Program-made: the position numbers and the translations under genes | The notes under the pieces: model-generated | What the model saw: the letters and a program-made list of their open reading frames with translations, nothing else | Databases searched by the model: none | What the model was told of the DNA's origin: nothing | Source of the DNA: Prado023 sp963777855 | GTDB lineage: Bacteria > Actinomycetota > Actinomycetes > S36-B12 > CAIYMF01 | Direction: 5' to 3' | DNA: 64,000 bases | Assembly (NCBI GenBank): GCA_963777855.1 | Contig: CAVZRW010000016.1 | Span: 200,307-264,306, forward strand | In this document: in pieces, positions 16,197-25,254 of the stretch | Layout: each line of letters starts with the position of its first letter | Numbering within the stretch: position 1 is the stretch's first letter

Positions 16197-17231
16197 GTGA
16201 CCACATCCCGGTTCGGCCCGGCAGCCTCGGGGGAGTTCACGGCCGTGTGCGCCGCGCGCCGGGCCAACGATGCCCGCCCATTTGCCCCCGCAGCGACCAC
16301 CCCCGTCTCCCCGGCCGGACCAGCCACCCCGGCTGCCCCCGCGACCCCGACCACCTCTGCGACGTCCACGGCCTGGCCAACCCCGGCCACCCAGTCGGCC
16401 GGCCCGGCCACCCCGGCCACCCCGACGCCCCCTGCGGGCACCCTGCGATCGACGGCCGCGGCCGGCGGTGCCGCCCGATCGTGGCGCCCGTCGATCCCGC
16501 CGCAGCATGGAGCTTGGGCGTTCCTGGTGGTGCCGGTCCTGTGCGCCTTCGCCGTGGCCGGGACCAGCCCCGCGGGGTGGGTGTTCCTGGCGGCATGGAC
16601 CTGCGCGTACCCCGTCGGGTACTACGCGGGTCGCGCCCTGACTGCGCGGGTGCGCCGCGGATCCTGGACCCGGCTGGCCCGTCGAGAGCTCGGCCGCGCC
16701 GTGCCGTGGGCGCTGGCCACGGCCCTGCTGGGCCTGCCCCTGGCGCTGACCCGGCCCTGGCTGCTTCCGGCGGCCGCCGCGCTGGGCGTGCTCTGGGGCG
16801 TCGGCCTGGCCGTGGCTGCGCGGCTCGGTGAGCGCAGCCTGGCCAACGACCTGCTCCTCGTGGCCCAGGCGATCGCAGCCCTGCCGTTGGCCGTGGCCGT
16901 GGTGGCCGGACCTGCGGCCCTGCTCGACGGCCTGGCCCGGCCCACGCTGATCTGCACGGCCCTCGTCGCCGCCTACCTGGCCGGCTCGGTCCTGCACGTG
17001 AAGTCGCTGCTTCGCCAGGCAGGGAACCGCCGCTACCGCGTGGCGACCCTGACGTGGCACGCGGGGCTCGTGGTGGCGGGACTGCTCGTCAGCCCCTGGT
17101 GGCTGCTCGGCTTCCTGCCTGCGCTGGCGCGTACCGTGTTCATGGGTCCGGGCCTCCGGCCGGCCGTGATCGGGGCGATCGAAGCCGTGGTTGCCGTCCT
17201 CGTGGTGCTCAGCGCGTTCGCGGCGGTGTGA
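16197..17231 (+). CDS. YwiC-like membrane protein
   Basis: 344 residues. From about residue 100 the sequence has the YwiC hallmark IPPQHGAWAFLVVP, then eight or so membrane helices with YYAGRAL, LLLVAQAIAALPLAV and the conserved GSVLHVKSLLRQAGN stretch. The first 95 residues are Pro/Ala/Thr-rich and unlike other members, so the true start may be later, though no clear site is seen. Role unknown; family members are polytopic and sit near nitrate-metabolism genes in Bacillus. It is probably cotranscribed with the META gene. Confidence 0.75.
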   Translation: MTTSRFGPAASGEFTAVCAARRANDARPFAPAATTPVSPAGPATPAAPATPTTSATSTAWPTPATQSAGPATPATPTPPAGTLRSTAAAGGAARSWRPSIPPQHGAWAFLVVPVLCAFAVAGTSPAGWVFLAAWTCAYPVGYYAGRALTARVRRGSWTRLARRELGRAVPWALATALLGLPLALTRPWLLPAAAALGVLWGVGLAVAARLGERSLANDLLLVAQAIAALPLAVAVVAGPAALLDGLARPTLICTALVAAYLAGSVLHVKSLLRQAGNRRYRVATLTWHAGLVVAGLLVSPWWLLGFLPALARTVFMGPGLRPAVIGAIEAVVAVLVVLSAFAAV

Positions 17232-17476
17232 GGGGCCTGCGCGGGCCCTTGCAGCGGGCCCGGGCCGCGGTCCCGGTCCGTGTCGCCCCCGTGGCGCGCG
17301 GCGTGTGGAGGGCCAGGCCGGCGGAGTTCGATCGCGCGGCCGGGACGTGCGGGCGGCGAGACCGATCCCGGGTCCTGTCATGTGCAGCGCCAGCAGGCCC
17401 GCACCTGCGGACCTGCACGTAGACAGCCCGTAACCGCTAGGCTGCACCAGTTCCAGGGGCAGCGGGAGGTGTGTGG

Positions 17477-18136
17477 ATGAGCATGGGCCAGTCCGGGTCC
17501 GCGGCGCCGCTGGTCGATGCGGCCCTGGCGGAGGGCGCCGTGTCGAAGTCCGCGATCCTGCTGGCCGCTGCACGCTCGCTCGGGGTGGTGACCCTCACGC
17601 TGGTGGTCTACGGGCTGATGCCGATCCGCCCCGAGACCGCGCAGGCGGTGGGGGTGGCGGCGCTCGTGTGCCTGGTCATCGTCGGGGTGGTCTTCACCCG
17701 CCAGCTGGGCCGGGTGGCCCGGTCGCCCCGCCCGGTGCTCGCCGCCGTCGAGGCGCTCTGCCTGGTGTTCGGGATGTTCCTGACCATGTTCGCCTTCGTG
17801 TACGTCTCGATGTCCTCGTCGTCGCCGGGGTCCTTCACCGCCCCGATCGACAAGGTCGCCGGCATCTACTTCTCCGTCACCGTCCTGGCGACCGTGGGGT
17901 TCGGCGACATCGCAGCCCTGAGCAATCCCGCGCGGATCCTCGTGACGATGCAGATGCTGCTCGACCTGGTCCTGATCGGGGTCACCATCAAGCTGCTCGG
18001 GATCTCTGCTCGCCGGGGGGTCGCGGCGCGCCTGCTCGAGGCGGGCCTGCCCGACGCCGACCTGCCCGCGGAACTGCGCGAGCCCGACATCCGCAAGGTC
18101 GCCACCGAGCTGCGCGACCCCAACGCCAAGGAGTAG
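17477..18136 (+). CDS. Two-pore-helix potassium-channel-like protein
   Basis: 219 residues; ATG chosen because GGGAGG lies seven bases upstream. Helices at about 28-48, 55-75 and 92-112 precede a re-entrant loop with the selectivity filter TVGFGD (about residues 137-142) and a final helix (about 153-175). The cytoplasmic tail is short and acidic with no RCK domain. This is the Ion_trans_2 pattern of a K+ channel. It heads a tight three-gene run (4-nt gap, then overlapping codons) with a membrane hydrolase and a CPBP protease. A TAGGCT box at 17437 could be its -10 element. Confidence 0.8.
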   Translation: MSMGQSGSAAPLVDAALAEGAVSKSAILLAAARSLGVVTLTLVVYGLMPIRPETAQAVGVAALVCLVIVGVVFTRQLGRVARSPRPVLAAVEALCLVFGMFLTMFAFVYVSMSSSSPGSFTAPIDKVAGIYFSVTVLATVGFGDIAALSNPARILVTMQMLLDLVLIGVTIKLLGISARRGVAARLLEAGLPDADLPAELREPDIRKVATELRDPNAKE

Positions 18137-18139
18137 CAC

Positions 18140-20278
18140 GTGGCCCAGAACTGGTTCCGCCAGGACATCGGCTCGGCCCTGGCCGAGCGCACCGCACTGC
18201 TGGCGGCCATCGCCTCCACCGGACGGACCTTCGGTCGCGGCCTGATGCCCCGCAACACCGCGGGCCAGGCGCTGGCCACCGGCCTGACCGGCTCGGTGAA
18301 CTACGGCCTGCTCGTCACCAGCCAGTCTGCGCTCTGGGCAGGTGCCTCGATGGCGGCGGCCCGGCTGATGCCGGCAGACCTGCCCGAGGGCACCGAGGCG
18401 ATGGACGCCTACCGCGGGCGGGTGCGGGCCATCGCGTACGGGACCTACGGTGCCTCGGCCCTGGCCGCCCGGCCGCTGGCCCGGCTCGTCCCGCAGGAGC
18501 CGGGGGAGTCCGTGGCCCGGGGACTGACCCGCGGCTACCTCCAGCGACTGGAGCTGGTCTCCCTCGTGGGTCTGGTGAGCACCGGGATCCTGGACGCGGC
18601 CTACAGCGGGCTCAACGCCACCGACATGTCCCGTCGCCAGCGCCGCACGATCGGCACGGGCCTGATGCTGGCGGGAGGGACCGCCCTGGCGACCACGGTC
18701 GTGCACCGTGAGCGCACCCGCCGGGCCGAGGCGACCGGCGAGAAGCCGCCGGCCCTGTCCGCCGCGTCTGTGGGCGCCGGCGTGGTCACGGCGGCCGGAC
18801 TGACCGTGCTCGGCAAGTCGGAGTCGTTCGCCGCACGCCGCATCGGCGGGGTCGTGCCCGGGCTCCCGGCGCCGGCTGCCACGGCAGTCGGCCACGCGGT
18901 GTGCCTCGGCGGGCTCGGCGTGGGCATCTGGCAGGGCGTGGAGCACCTGTACCGCACCATCGAGGAGGCCGGTTCGGCGGTGGAGACCATGCACGCGGTG
19001 GCCCCGGACTCCGTGCATGTCTCCGGCGGCCCGGCCAGCGCCCTGGACTGGTCGATCATGAGCCGCGAGGGCCGTCGGTTCGCCGGCCTGCCCCTGTCGG
19101 CCGGCGAGATCGCCCAGGTGATGGGGGATCCCGCCGCCGAGCCGGTCCGGGTGTTCGTCCCCCTGGGCGCGGCCGACACCCCCGAGGAGCGGGCTCGCAT
19201 CGCGGTGGCCGAGATGGAGGCGCTCGGCGCGTTCGATCGTGCGGTGGTCGTGCTCTGCTCGCCCACGGGCACCGGGTACATCAACTACGTCATGGCCGAG
19301 GCGGTCGAGTACCTGACGCGCGGCGACTGCGCGATCGTCTCCACCCAGTACTCGCTGCGACCGTCGTTCCTCTCGCTGGACCGGGTCGCGATCGGCCGGG
19401 AGAACGCCCGCGCCCTGCTCGCCGCGGTCCAGGAGCGGGTTGCGACGATGGCGCAGGCCGATCGCCCGCGCCTGGTCATGTTCGGCGAGAGCCTGGGCGC
19501 CCACACCGGCCAGGACGTCGCGCTGCACCAGGGCGTCGCGGGGTTCGAGCCGTACGGCATCGACCGGGCGCTGTTCATCGGCACGCCCGACGAGTCCGGG
19601 TGGGCCACGCAGTGGCGTGCCGACCCCGTGGCCACCGACCCGCGGGGCGTGGTCGTGGAGGTCGACTCGTTCGAGGAGTTCCAGGCGCTGCCCGAGGCCC
19701 GTCGGGACGACGCGCGGATCGTGCTCATCAGCCACCATGAGGACCCGATCACCAAGTTCGGCCCGGAGTTGGCGATCCGTCGGCCCGAGTGGCTGGACCC
19801 CGAGCGCGCCAAGCGCCCGCCGGGGATTCCGCCGGAGATGGACTGGCGTCCGCTGACCACGTTCTTCGTGACCGTCTCGGACGTCATCAACTCGATGACG
19901 GTGGTGCCCGGCCAGTTCGGTGCCGACGGGCACGACTACCGCGAGGACCTCGCCCGCTTCGTCTCAGCCGCCTACGACCTGCCCTGCACGCCGGAGGAGC
20001 TGGCCCGCATCGAGTCCGCCCTGCGTGCCCGCGAGCTGGCGATCGCCGAGTCCCGACTGGTGGCCGAGCAGGTGGGCAGCGCCCAGCAGGCCACCAGCGA
20101 GAAGCTCGCCCGATGGGGCGTCGACGAGGCAGTGGTCTCGACACTGATCGAGGCGGAGGTGGCCCGCAGCGGGGGGGTCCGGCCCGGGATGCCCAGTGAG
20201 GAGCCCGCACCCGAGGCGGTCGCAGGGCCGTCGGACGAGGAGCCTGCTGCCGGGTCGGACGAGCTTCAGGGCCGGTAG
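18140..20278 (+). CDS. Membrane-anchored alpha/beta-hydrolase (Abhydrolase_9, formerly DUF2319)
   Basis: 712 residues. The N-terminal half (about 1-300) has several membrane segments (AQNWFRQDIGSALAERTALLAA, then SALWAGASMAAARL and later helices), the Abhydrolase_9_N region. The C-terminal catalytic half has VVVLCSPTGTGYINY, STQYSLRPSFLSL and the nucleophile elbow GESLGAHTGQD (Ser about residue 450), with later ISHHEDPITKFGPEL containing a likely catalytic His. These proteins are common in actinobacteria; the substrate is unknown, a lipid ester being the usual guess. The tail is acidic and disordered (EEPAPEAVAGPSDEEPA). The GTG start is four bases after the channel stop. Confidence 0.85.
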   Translation: MAQNWFRQDIGSALAERTALLAAIASTGRTFGRGLMPRNTAGQALATGLTGSVNYGLLVTSQSALWAGASMAAARLMPADLPEGTEAMDAYRGRVRAIAYGTYGASALAARPLARLVPQEPGESVARGLTRGYLQRLELVSLVGLVSTGILDAAYSGLNATDMSRRQRRTIGTGLMLAGGTALATTVVHRERTRRAEATGEKPPALSAASVGAGVVTAAGLTVLGKSESFAARRIGGVVPGLPAPAATAVGHAVCLGGLGVGIWQGVEHLYRTIEEAGSAVETMHAVAPDSVHVSGGPASALDWSIMSREGRRFAGLPLSAGEIAQVMGDPAAEPVRVFVPLGAADTPEERARIAVAEMEALGAFDRAVVVLCSPTGTGYINYVMAEAVEYLTRGDCAIVSTQYSLRPSFLSLDRVAIGRENARALLAAVQERVATMAQADRPRLVMFGESLGAHTGQDVALHQGVAGFEPYGIDRALFIGTPDESGWATQWRADPVATDPRGVVVEVDSFEEFQALPEARRDDARIVLISHHEDPITKFGPELAIRRPEWLDPERAKRPPGIPPEMDWRPLTTFFVTVSDVINSMTVVPGQFGADGHDYREDLARFVSAAYDLPCTPEELARIESALRARELAIAESRLVAEQVGSAQQATSEKLARWGVDEAVVSTLIEAEVARSGGVRPGMPSEEPAPEAVAGPSDEEPAAGSDELQGR

Positions 20279-21042
20279 TGCACCTCCCCGAGTTCGGCGA
20301 GCTCGCCCTGCTGCTCGGGTTGATGCTGGCGGCGAGCCTCAGCACGTTCGCCTCGAGTCGGCGCTGGTACGTGCCGGTGGCCGTGGTGTGGACGGGTGTG
20401 TTCCTCGTGTTCGGTCGCTGGGCCGGCCTGAGCTGGACTGAGCTGGCGCTGGCCAACTGGGTGCACGGCCTTGCCTGGGCCGCCGCGTGCATCGCGATCA
20501 TCAGCATCGGGATGGCTGCCGGCGTGGCGATCCCGCGGCTGCATCCGCTCTTCGCGGACGAGCGGGCGGCCGGGGCCAGCGGGGTGCAGGTGGCGCACAA
20601 GTCCCTCATCGAGGTGCCGCTGGGGACTGTGCTCCTCGAGGAGATCGTGTTCCGGTCGGTGCTGCTGGGGCTGCTGATCAGCATGGGGGGCACGGTCGTC
20701 GGCGTCGCCGGATCCGCGTTCGTGTTCGGACTCTGGCACATCCTTCCGGCGCTGGAGATGCACGGCGCGCACTCCCTGACCAGCCAGCTGGGCAGCGGCT
20801 GGCGCGGGAAGCTGGCGACCGTCGGTGCCACGATCCTGGCCACCGGCTCGGCTGGTGTGCTGTTCGCGATGCTGGTGGTCTGGAGTGGCAGCGTCCTGGC
20901 CCCGATGGGCCTGCACTGGGCGCTGAACTCGACCGGGTCCGTGGCCGCGTGGGTCGTCGGACGGCGGCGCTCTGTCGCTTCGGCGGATCCTGACGCGCAG
21001 GACGTGGGCGAGGTGGACGGGGACGAGGTGGGCGGGGACTGA
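20278..21042 (+). CDS. CPBP-family intramembrane metalloprotease
   Basis: 254 residues with seven or eight helices. The three family motifs are present: EEIVFR (about residues 121-126), FGLWH (about 152-156) and the last HWALN (about 221-225). These residues form the glutamate/histidine active site of ABI/CAAX-like proteases that cleave or modify substrates within the membrane. The GTG start shares its G with the stop of the hydrolase gene, so the two are translated together. The C-terminus is acidic and disordered. Confidence 0.85.
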   Translation: MHLPEFGELALLLGLMLAASLSTFASSRRWYVPVAVVWTGVFLVFGRWAGLSWTELALANWVHGLAWAAACIAIISIGMAAGVAIPRLHPLFADERAAGASGVQVAHKSLIEVPLGTVLLEEIVFRSVLLGLLISMGGTVVGVAGSAFVFGLWHILPALEMHGAHSLTSQLGSGWRGKLATVGATILATGSAGVLFAMLVVWSGSVLAPMGLHWALNSTGSVAAWVVGRRRSVASADPDAQDVGEVDGDEVGGD

Positions 21043-21064
21043 GGCCCGCTTGGGCCGGCGAGTG

Positions 21065-21520
21065 TCAGCCCGTGTCTCGCAGCGCCTCGGCGAGCTTGAT
21101 GCACGCCCGCCCGAAGGCCTCGAACTCCTCGTCGGTGAGGTTGTCCAGCAGGTTGCGTCGCACGCTGTCCACATGGTCGGGGGCCGCGGCGACGATCGTC
21201 TCCCAGCCCTTCTGCGTCATCACCGCGAAGGTGCCCCGACCGTCCTGCGGGCACTCCTGGCGCTCGACGAGGCCGGTCTTGGCCAGGCGGTCGATCTGGT
21301 GGGAGAGCCTGCTGCGCGAGATCAGGGTGCGGTCGGCCAGGGTGCTCATCCGCATCCGCCGATCGGGGCTCTCAGAGAGCTCGACGAGGATCTGGTAGTC
21401 CGTGCCCGTCAGGCCGTGAGTCTGCTGCAGGTCACGGCTCAGGCGGTCGGGCAGCAGCATGCTCGCGGCGATCCAGCCGCGCCACAGGGTCTGCTCCTCC
21501 TCGGAGAGCCAGCGAGTCAT
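21065..21520 (-). CDS. MarR-family transcriptional regulator
   Basis: 151 residues from the ATG MTRWLSEEE (an upstream ATG would add three residues). The winged helix is visible in LTGTDYQILVELSES, STLADRTLISRSRLSHQIDRLAKTGLVER and the wing RGTFAVMTQKG. A C-terminal dimerisation helix ends the protein. Its target is unknown; the only close genes are a convergent protease and map, neither divergent from it. A single repeat-filled 338-bp spacer lies upstream. Confidence 0.88.
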   Translation of the reverse strand: MTRWLSEEEQTLWRGWIAASMLLPDRLSRDLQQTHGLTGTDYQILVELSESPDRRMRMSTLADRTLISRSRLSHQIDRLAKTGLVERQECPQDGRGTFAVMTQKGWETIVAAAPDHVDSVRRNLLDNLTDEEFEAFGRACIKLAEALRDTG

Positions 21521-21653
21521 GCCCCCCATGGTACCCGCGGAGGTTGAACGCTGGACGACCGAACGCCCCTGCACCCAGGCACAAAGGGCCTGTTCCCGGG
21601 GCCTGAGGGTCCCGTGCCCGCCCCTGCCCGGGTGCGCGCGGGGGAATGGGCCT

Positions 21654-21804
21654 GCGGTGGGGTCCTCGCGCGGGGCCATGGAGTGGGGTCCTCGAGCGGG
21701 GCCGCGGTGGCGGGTTCTCGCCAGGGCCGTCGGTGGGTCCTTGCCCGGGGCTGCGGTGGTGGGGTCCTCGCCGGGGCCGACTCGGTGGGTCCTCGTGCCC
21801 GGCC
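21654..21804. repeat. Six-copy degenerate minisatellite between MarR and map genes
   Basis: About six imperfect copies (23-27 nt) of GCGGTGGGGTCCTCGCCCGG. The spacer 21521-21858 shows nothing else apart from the MarR upstream region; no convincing ORF fits. Confidence 0.6.
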
Positions 21805-21858
21805 GTCGCCTCGGCGCGCTCCCGGCGGGGATCGGGCCCACCACGCGCGGCGTCCGGT

Positions 21859-22704
21859 TCAGGGCAGGGTCAGGATCTCGGCACCCTCGTCGGTGACCAC
21901 CAACGTGTGCTCGAACTGCGCGGTCCAGCTGCCGTCGGCCGTGACGGCGGTCCAGCCGTCGTCCCACATCCGGTAGTCGTAGGTGCCCAGCGTGAGCATG
22001 GGCTCGATGGTGAAGGTCATCCCGGGCAGCATGGTCAGCGTCGCGTTGGGGTCGTCGAAGTGCGGGATCACCAGGCCGGTGTGGAACGAGGTGCCGATCC
22101 CGTGGCCGGTGAAGTCGCGCACCACGCCGTAGCCGAACCGCTTCGCGTAGCTCTCGATGACGCGCCCGATCACGTTGATGGGTCGCCCGGGCCGGACCGC
22201 CCGGATCGCGCGCATCGTGGCCTCCTGGGTGCGTTCCACCAGCAGGCGGATCTCCTCGTCGACCTCGCCGACGAGGAACGTCGCGTTCGTGTCCCCGTGC
22301 ACCCCGCCGATGTACGCGGTGATGTCGATGTTGCAGATGTCGCCCTCGCGCAGGACGGTGTCGTCGGGGATCCCGTGACAGATCACCTCGTTGAGGCTGG
22401 AGCACAGCGACTTCGGGAAGCCCCGATAGCCCAGCGTCGACGGGTAGGCGCCGTGGTCGCACAGGAACTCGTGGCCGATGCGGTCGAGCTCGTCGGTGGT
22501 GACTCCCGGGCGGATCGCAGCGCCGACCTCGGCCATCGCCTGGGCGGCGAGTCGGCCGGCCCCGCGCATGGCCTCGATGGTGGCCGCATCCTTGACCTCG
22601 GGCCCGGTGTAGGGCGCCGGGCGCGGCTGGTCGACGTACTCGGGGCGGGCGATGCTGGTGGGCACGTGGCGGCGCGGCGAGACACGGCCGGGCTTCAGGG
22701 GCAT
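21859..22704 (-). CDS. map: Methionine aminopeptidase type I
   Basis: 281 residues. All metal ligands of the pita-bread fold are visible: HGDTNATF (Asp), the second Asp in DITAY, GHGIGTSFH (His), TIEPML (Glu) and the final FEHTLVV (Glu). The 35-40-residue N-terminal extension with RPEYVDQP is typical of actinobacterial MetAP1c enzymes. It removes the initiator methionine from new proteins. The ATG follows TACCCT by six bases on the minus strand, compatible with a leaderless message. It is divergent from the small gene at 22744. Confidence 0.93.
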   Translation of the reverse strand: MPLKPGRVSPRRHVPTSIARPEYVDQPRPAPYTGPEVKDAATIEAMRGAGRLAAQAMAEVGAAIRPGVTTDELDRIGHEFLCDHGAYPSTLGYRGFPKSLCSSLNEVICHGIPDDTVLREGDICNIDITAYIGGVHGDTNATFLVGEVDEEIRLLVERTQEATMRAIRAVRPGRPINVIGRVIESYAKRFGYGVVRDFTGHGIGTSFHTGLVIPHFDDPNATLTMLPGMTFTIEPMLTLGTYDYRMWDDGWTAVTADGSWTAQFEHTLVVTDEGAEILTLP

Positions 22705-22743
22705 GCTCCAAGGGTAATCGCGAACGTGACCGAGGAGGTCCGG

Positions 22744-22926
22744 ATGGCGTTCTGGTTCTGCCTGACCCACATGGCAGTCGAGCCCGACGAGGGGTGCGCC
22801 CATGCCGAGCGGCTGGGCCCCTACGCCGACGAGGCCACGGCCGCCCAGGCGCTGGCCCGCGCCCGCGAGCGCTCCGACGACTGGGACCGCGACGCCCGCT
22901 GGAGCGACGAGAACCTCGAGGACTGA
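22744..22926 (+). CDS. Conserved small actinobacterial protein (60 residues)
   Basis: GAGGAGG ends six bases before the ATG. The sequence FWFCLTHMAVEP, GCAHAERLGPY and a helix ATAAQALARARERSDDWDRD match a widespread actinobacterial family of about 60-75 residues with a fixed Cys-X-X-His, Cys and LGPY motif. The Cys/His pairs could bind metal. Function unknown. It is divergent from map, a position that may be conserved. Confidence 0.75.
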   Translation: MAFWFCLTHMAVEPDEGCAHAERLGPYADEATAAQALARARERSDDWDRDARWSDENLED

Positions 22927-23069
22927 CCCAAGGTCGGTCCCGGACTGGGCGGGGGCGCGGCCCGCGCCGGGATCCTGCGCGGAATCCGCCACATGTGGCC
23001 GGTACCGCCCATCGGGTGGCCGATTGCGCGCGCGGTCGGCTGGCCGGGGCCCGCGCCCGACGCCGGCTG

Positions 23070-24335
23070 CTAGGGGGCCGAGCCGCCCTCGGCGCGCGCT
23101 GACCGGACCTCGCGCTCGCGGATGGCGTTGGGGTCGGTGCGCGCGTCGAAGCGCCACAGGCTCGGCAGGAACGCGGCGAGCACGACACCGAAGGCCGCGC
23201 ACATGAGCCCGCCGCTGACCAGGCTCACGCGCAGCGAGGTCAGCTGGGCCACGCCTGTCGAGCGGATCTGGCCCGCCTGGGGCCCGAGCGAGTAGCTGAG
23301 CATCTCGATGCCGGCCATCCGCCCGCGCAGCTCGTCGGGGATCGTCTGGTTCCAGATCAGCATCCGGAACAGGCCCGAGATCATGTCCGCCGCCCCCGCC
23401 AGCCCGAGCAGCAGCAGGACCACGCCCACGGAGTGCGCCAGCCCGACGCCGGCGATCGCCAGGCCCCAGGCCACCGCCGCCACGAGCACCGCGCGACCGT
23501 GGTGGTGCACCCGGCCGGTCCAGCCGCTGGTCGCCGTGGCCACGAGGCTGCCGACCGCACCGGCCGAGTAGAGGAAGCCGAGCACCCAGGGGGCGCCCAG
23601 GTCCTCGGCCAGGAAGGGGAACAGGGCGTAGGGGAAGGCGAAGAACATCGCCGACAGGTCCACGAGGTACGTCCCGAGGAGGTCCTTGCGGGACCACGCG
23701 TAGGCCATGCCCTCGCCGATCCGGCGCAGGCTCGGCGGCTGGGCCTGCTCGCCGGCGGGCACCGGGCGCAGCCGCCAGAGCAGCAGCGCGGAGAGCAGGA
23801 AGCTCGCGGCGTCGAAGGCGTAGGCCGACCAGACCCCGGACGACGCGATGAGGATCCCGCCCAGGGCCGGGCCCACGATGCTGCCGAGCTGCCAGCGCAG
23901 GGAGATCAGGGCGCCGGCCGCCGCGAGCTGGTCGTGGGCCACCACTCGCGGCACGATGGCCTCCAGGGAGGGCCTCTGCAGCGCGTCGGCCACGGCGAAG
24001 AGCATGGCCAGCACGTAGATGGCCCATACCTGCGGCTGCGCGAGCAGGCTGTTGGCCAGCAGGCCGAGGGAGAGCACCAGGCTTGTGGCCTCCGTCGCGA
24101 CCACCATGCGCCGGCGGTCCACGGCGTCAGCCAGGGCGCCTCCCCACAACCCGAACACGACCAGCGGCACCAGCTCGGCAACCCCGAGCAGCCCCACCGC
24201 CAGGAACGAGCCCGTGAGCTCGGCGACCTGGAACGGCGCGGCCACCAGCGTCACCATCGAGCCGAGGTAGGTGACCAGCCCCGAGGCGAAGAGCAGGCGG
24301 AACTCGCGGCTGGCGCGCAGTGGCGTGAGATCCAT
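23070..24335 (-). CDS. MFS transporter (EntS/MFS_3-type exporter)
   Basis: 421 residues with 12 predicted helices. Motif A is seen in the loop WGGALADAVDRRRM (about residues 64-77), and a second related loop in IPDELRGRMAGIEM after helix 8. The arrangement matches the MFS_3 family, which includes exporters of siderophores and macrolides. Substrate unknown. The next gene upstream on the other strand is a broken amidase; no regulator is adjacent. Confidence 0.85.
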   Translation of the reverse strand: MDLTPLRASREFRLLFASGLVTYLGSMVTLVAAPFQVAELTGSFLAVGLLGVAELVPLVVFGLWGGALADAVDRRRMVVATEATSLVLSLGLLANSLLAQPQVWAIYVLAMLFAVADALQRPSLEAIVPRVVAHDQLAAAGALISLRWQLGSIVGPALGGILIASSGVWSAYAFDAASFLLSALLLWRLRPVPAGEQAQPPSLRRIGEGMAYAWSRKDLLGTYLVDLSAMFFAFPYALFPFLAEDLGAPWVLGFLYSAGAVGSLVATATSGWTGRVHHHGRAVLVAAVAWGLAIAGVGLAHSVGVVLLLLGLAGAADMISGLFRMLIWNQTIPDELRGRMAGIEMLSYSLGPQAGQIRSTGVAQLTSLRVSLVSGGLMCAAFGVVLAAFLPSLWRFDARTDPNAIREREVRSARAEGGSAP

Positions 24336-24425
24336 GCGGATCCGGCGGCGGCGCTGCGGGGACACGGGGCGCGATTGTTCCACTCCGGGAGCGCCGGGCA
24401 GCACTCCCCGGAGCAGGATGGCCGC

Positions 24426-25160
24426 ATGCGACACGACGGGTACGCCGCCGATGACGCCCTCGGCCTGGCCGAGCTGATCCGCTCGGGCGAGGTCACCGCA
24501 GGCGAGGTGCTGGAGGCAGCCATCGCCCGGATGGACATCGTGAACCCGCAGCTGAACGCGGTGGTGCACCGATGGACGACTCAGCCCGCGCGGCCGCGGC
24601 CGGCGAGCTGCCCGACGGGCCGTTTCGCGGGGTGCCGTTCCTGGTCAAGGACATGGACGGGTTCCTCGCCGACGAGCCCTGTACGTTCTCCAGCCGCTCG
24701 CTGGCCGACTGGGTGCCCAACCACGACTCCGAGCTGTTCGCCCGGTATGTCGCGCAGACCACGCGCCGCATGGGCGCACTGTTCACCGACCAGGTCGACG
24801 CCCATCTCTCCGCGACGATGCCCTACCCGCCGGTCCGGATCGGGGAGCTGGACCCCAGCGCCCCCGAGCGGGCCGCGCTGCGGGTCCTGCGGACCCTGCC
24901 GAACGTGGGCCCGGTGCTGCGCGCGGTGCTGGCGCAGCTGGCCTCCAACTCCCTGGAGTGCGCGGCCAACACAGGTCTGGAACATGACCGGGCAGCCGGC
25001 GATGAGCCTGCCGCTGCACTGGACGCCCGAGGGCCTGCCGGTGGGTGTGCAGCTGGCCGGGGCCTTCGGCGACGAGGAGCTGCTGTTCTCCCTGGCAGGG
25101 CAGGTCGAGCGCGCGCAGCCGTGGCTGCCGCGCCTCATGGGGCCGGTCACCGCCGAGTAG
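24426..25160 (+). pseudogene. Decayed amidase (GatA/AtzF family) with internal deletion and frameshifts
   Basis: The first frame gives a good amidase start (AADDALGLAELIRSGEVTAG, then NPQLNAVVHR). At about 24570 the frame changes and continues as GPFRGVPFLVKDMDG, keeping the catalytic Lys. After NHDSELFARYV the sequence jumps to a late part of the fold (PPVRIGELDP), so some 200 residues are missing, including the GSSGG serine loop. A third change near 24970 leads to VWNMTGQPAMSLPL and the usual end GLPVGVQLAG. The protein cannot be active. An ATG behind CAGGAT suggests the old promoter remains. Confidence 0.85.
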
Positions 25161-25254
25161 GCCGCCGCTCGTGGAGCCCGGCCCGGGACCGGTCCGGGCT
25201 CGCGCCACGCCGCGAGCGCCGGCTGGGTGGCCGCTCACTGCGACTCGGGTCGGA

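Noticed and set aside
14544..17573. Minus-strand frame of about 1000 residues starting far upstream of cysK
   Set aside because: The upstream part is low-complexity antisense of the META and YwiC genes; cysK starts at 15476 behind a good promoter.
17378..19933. Minus-strand 850-residue frame opposite the channel and hydrolase genes
   Set aside because: His/Arg/Gly-rich shadow with no motif; the plus strand has clear families.
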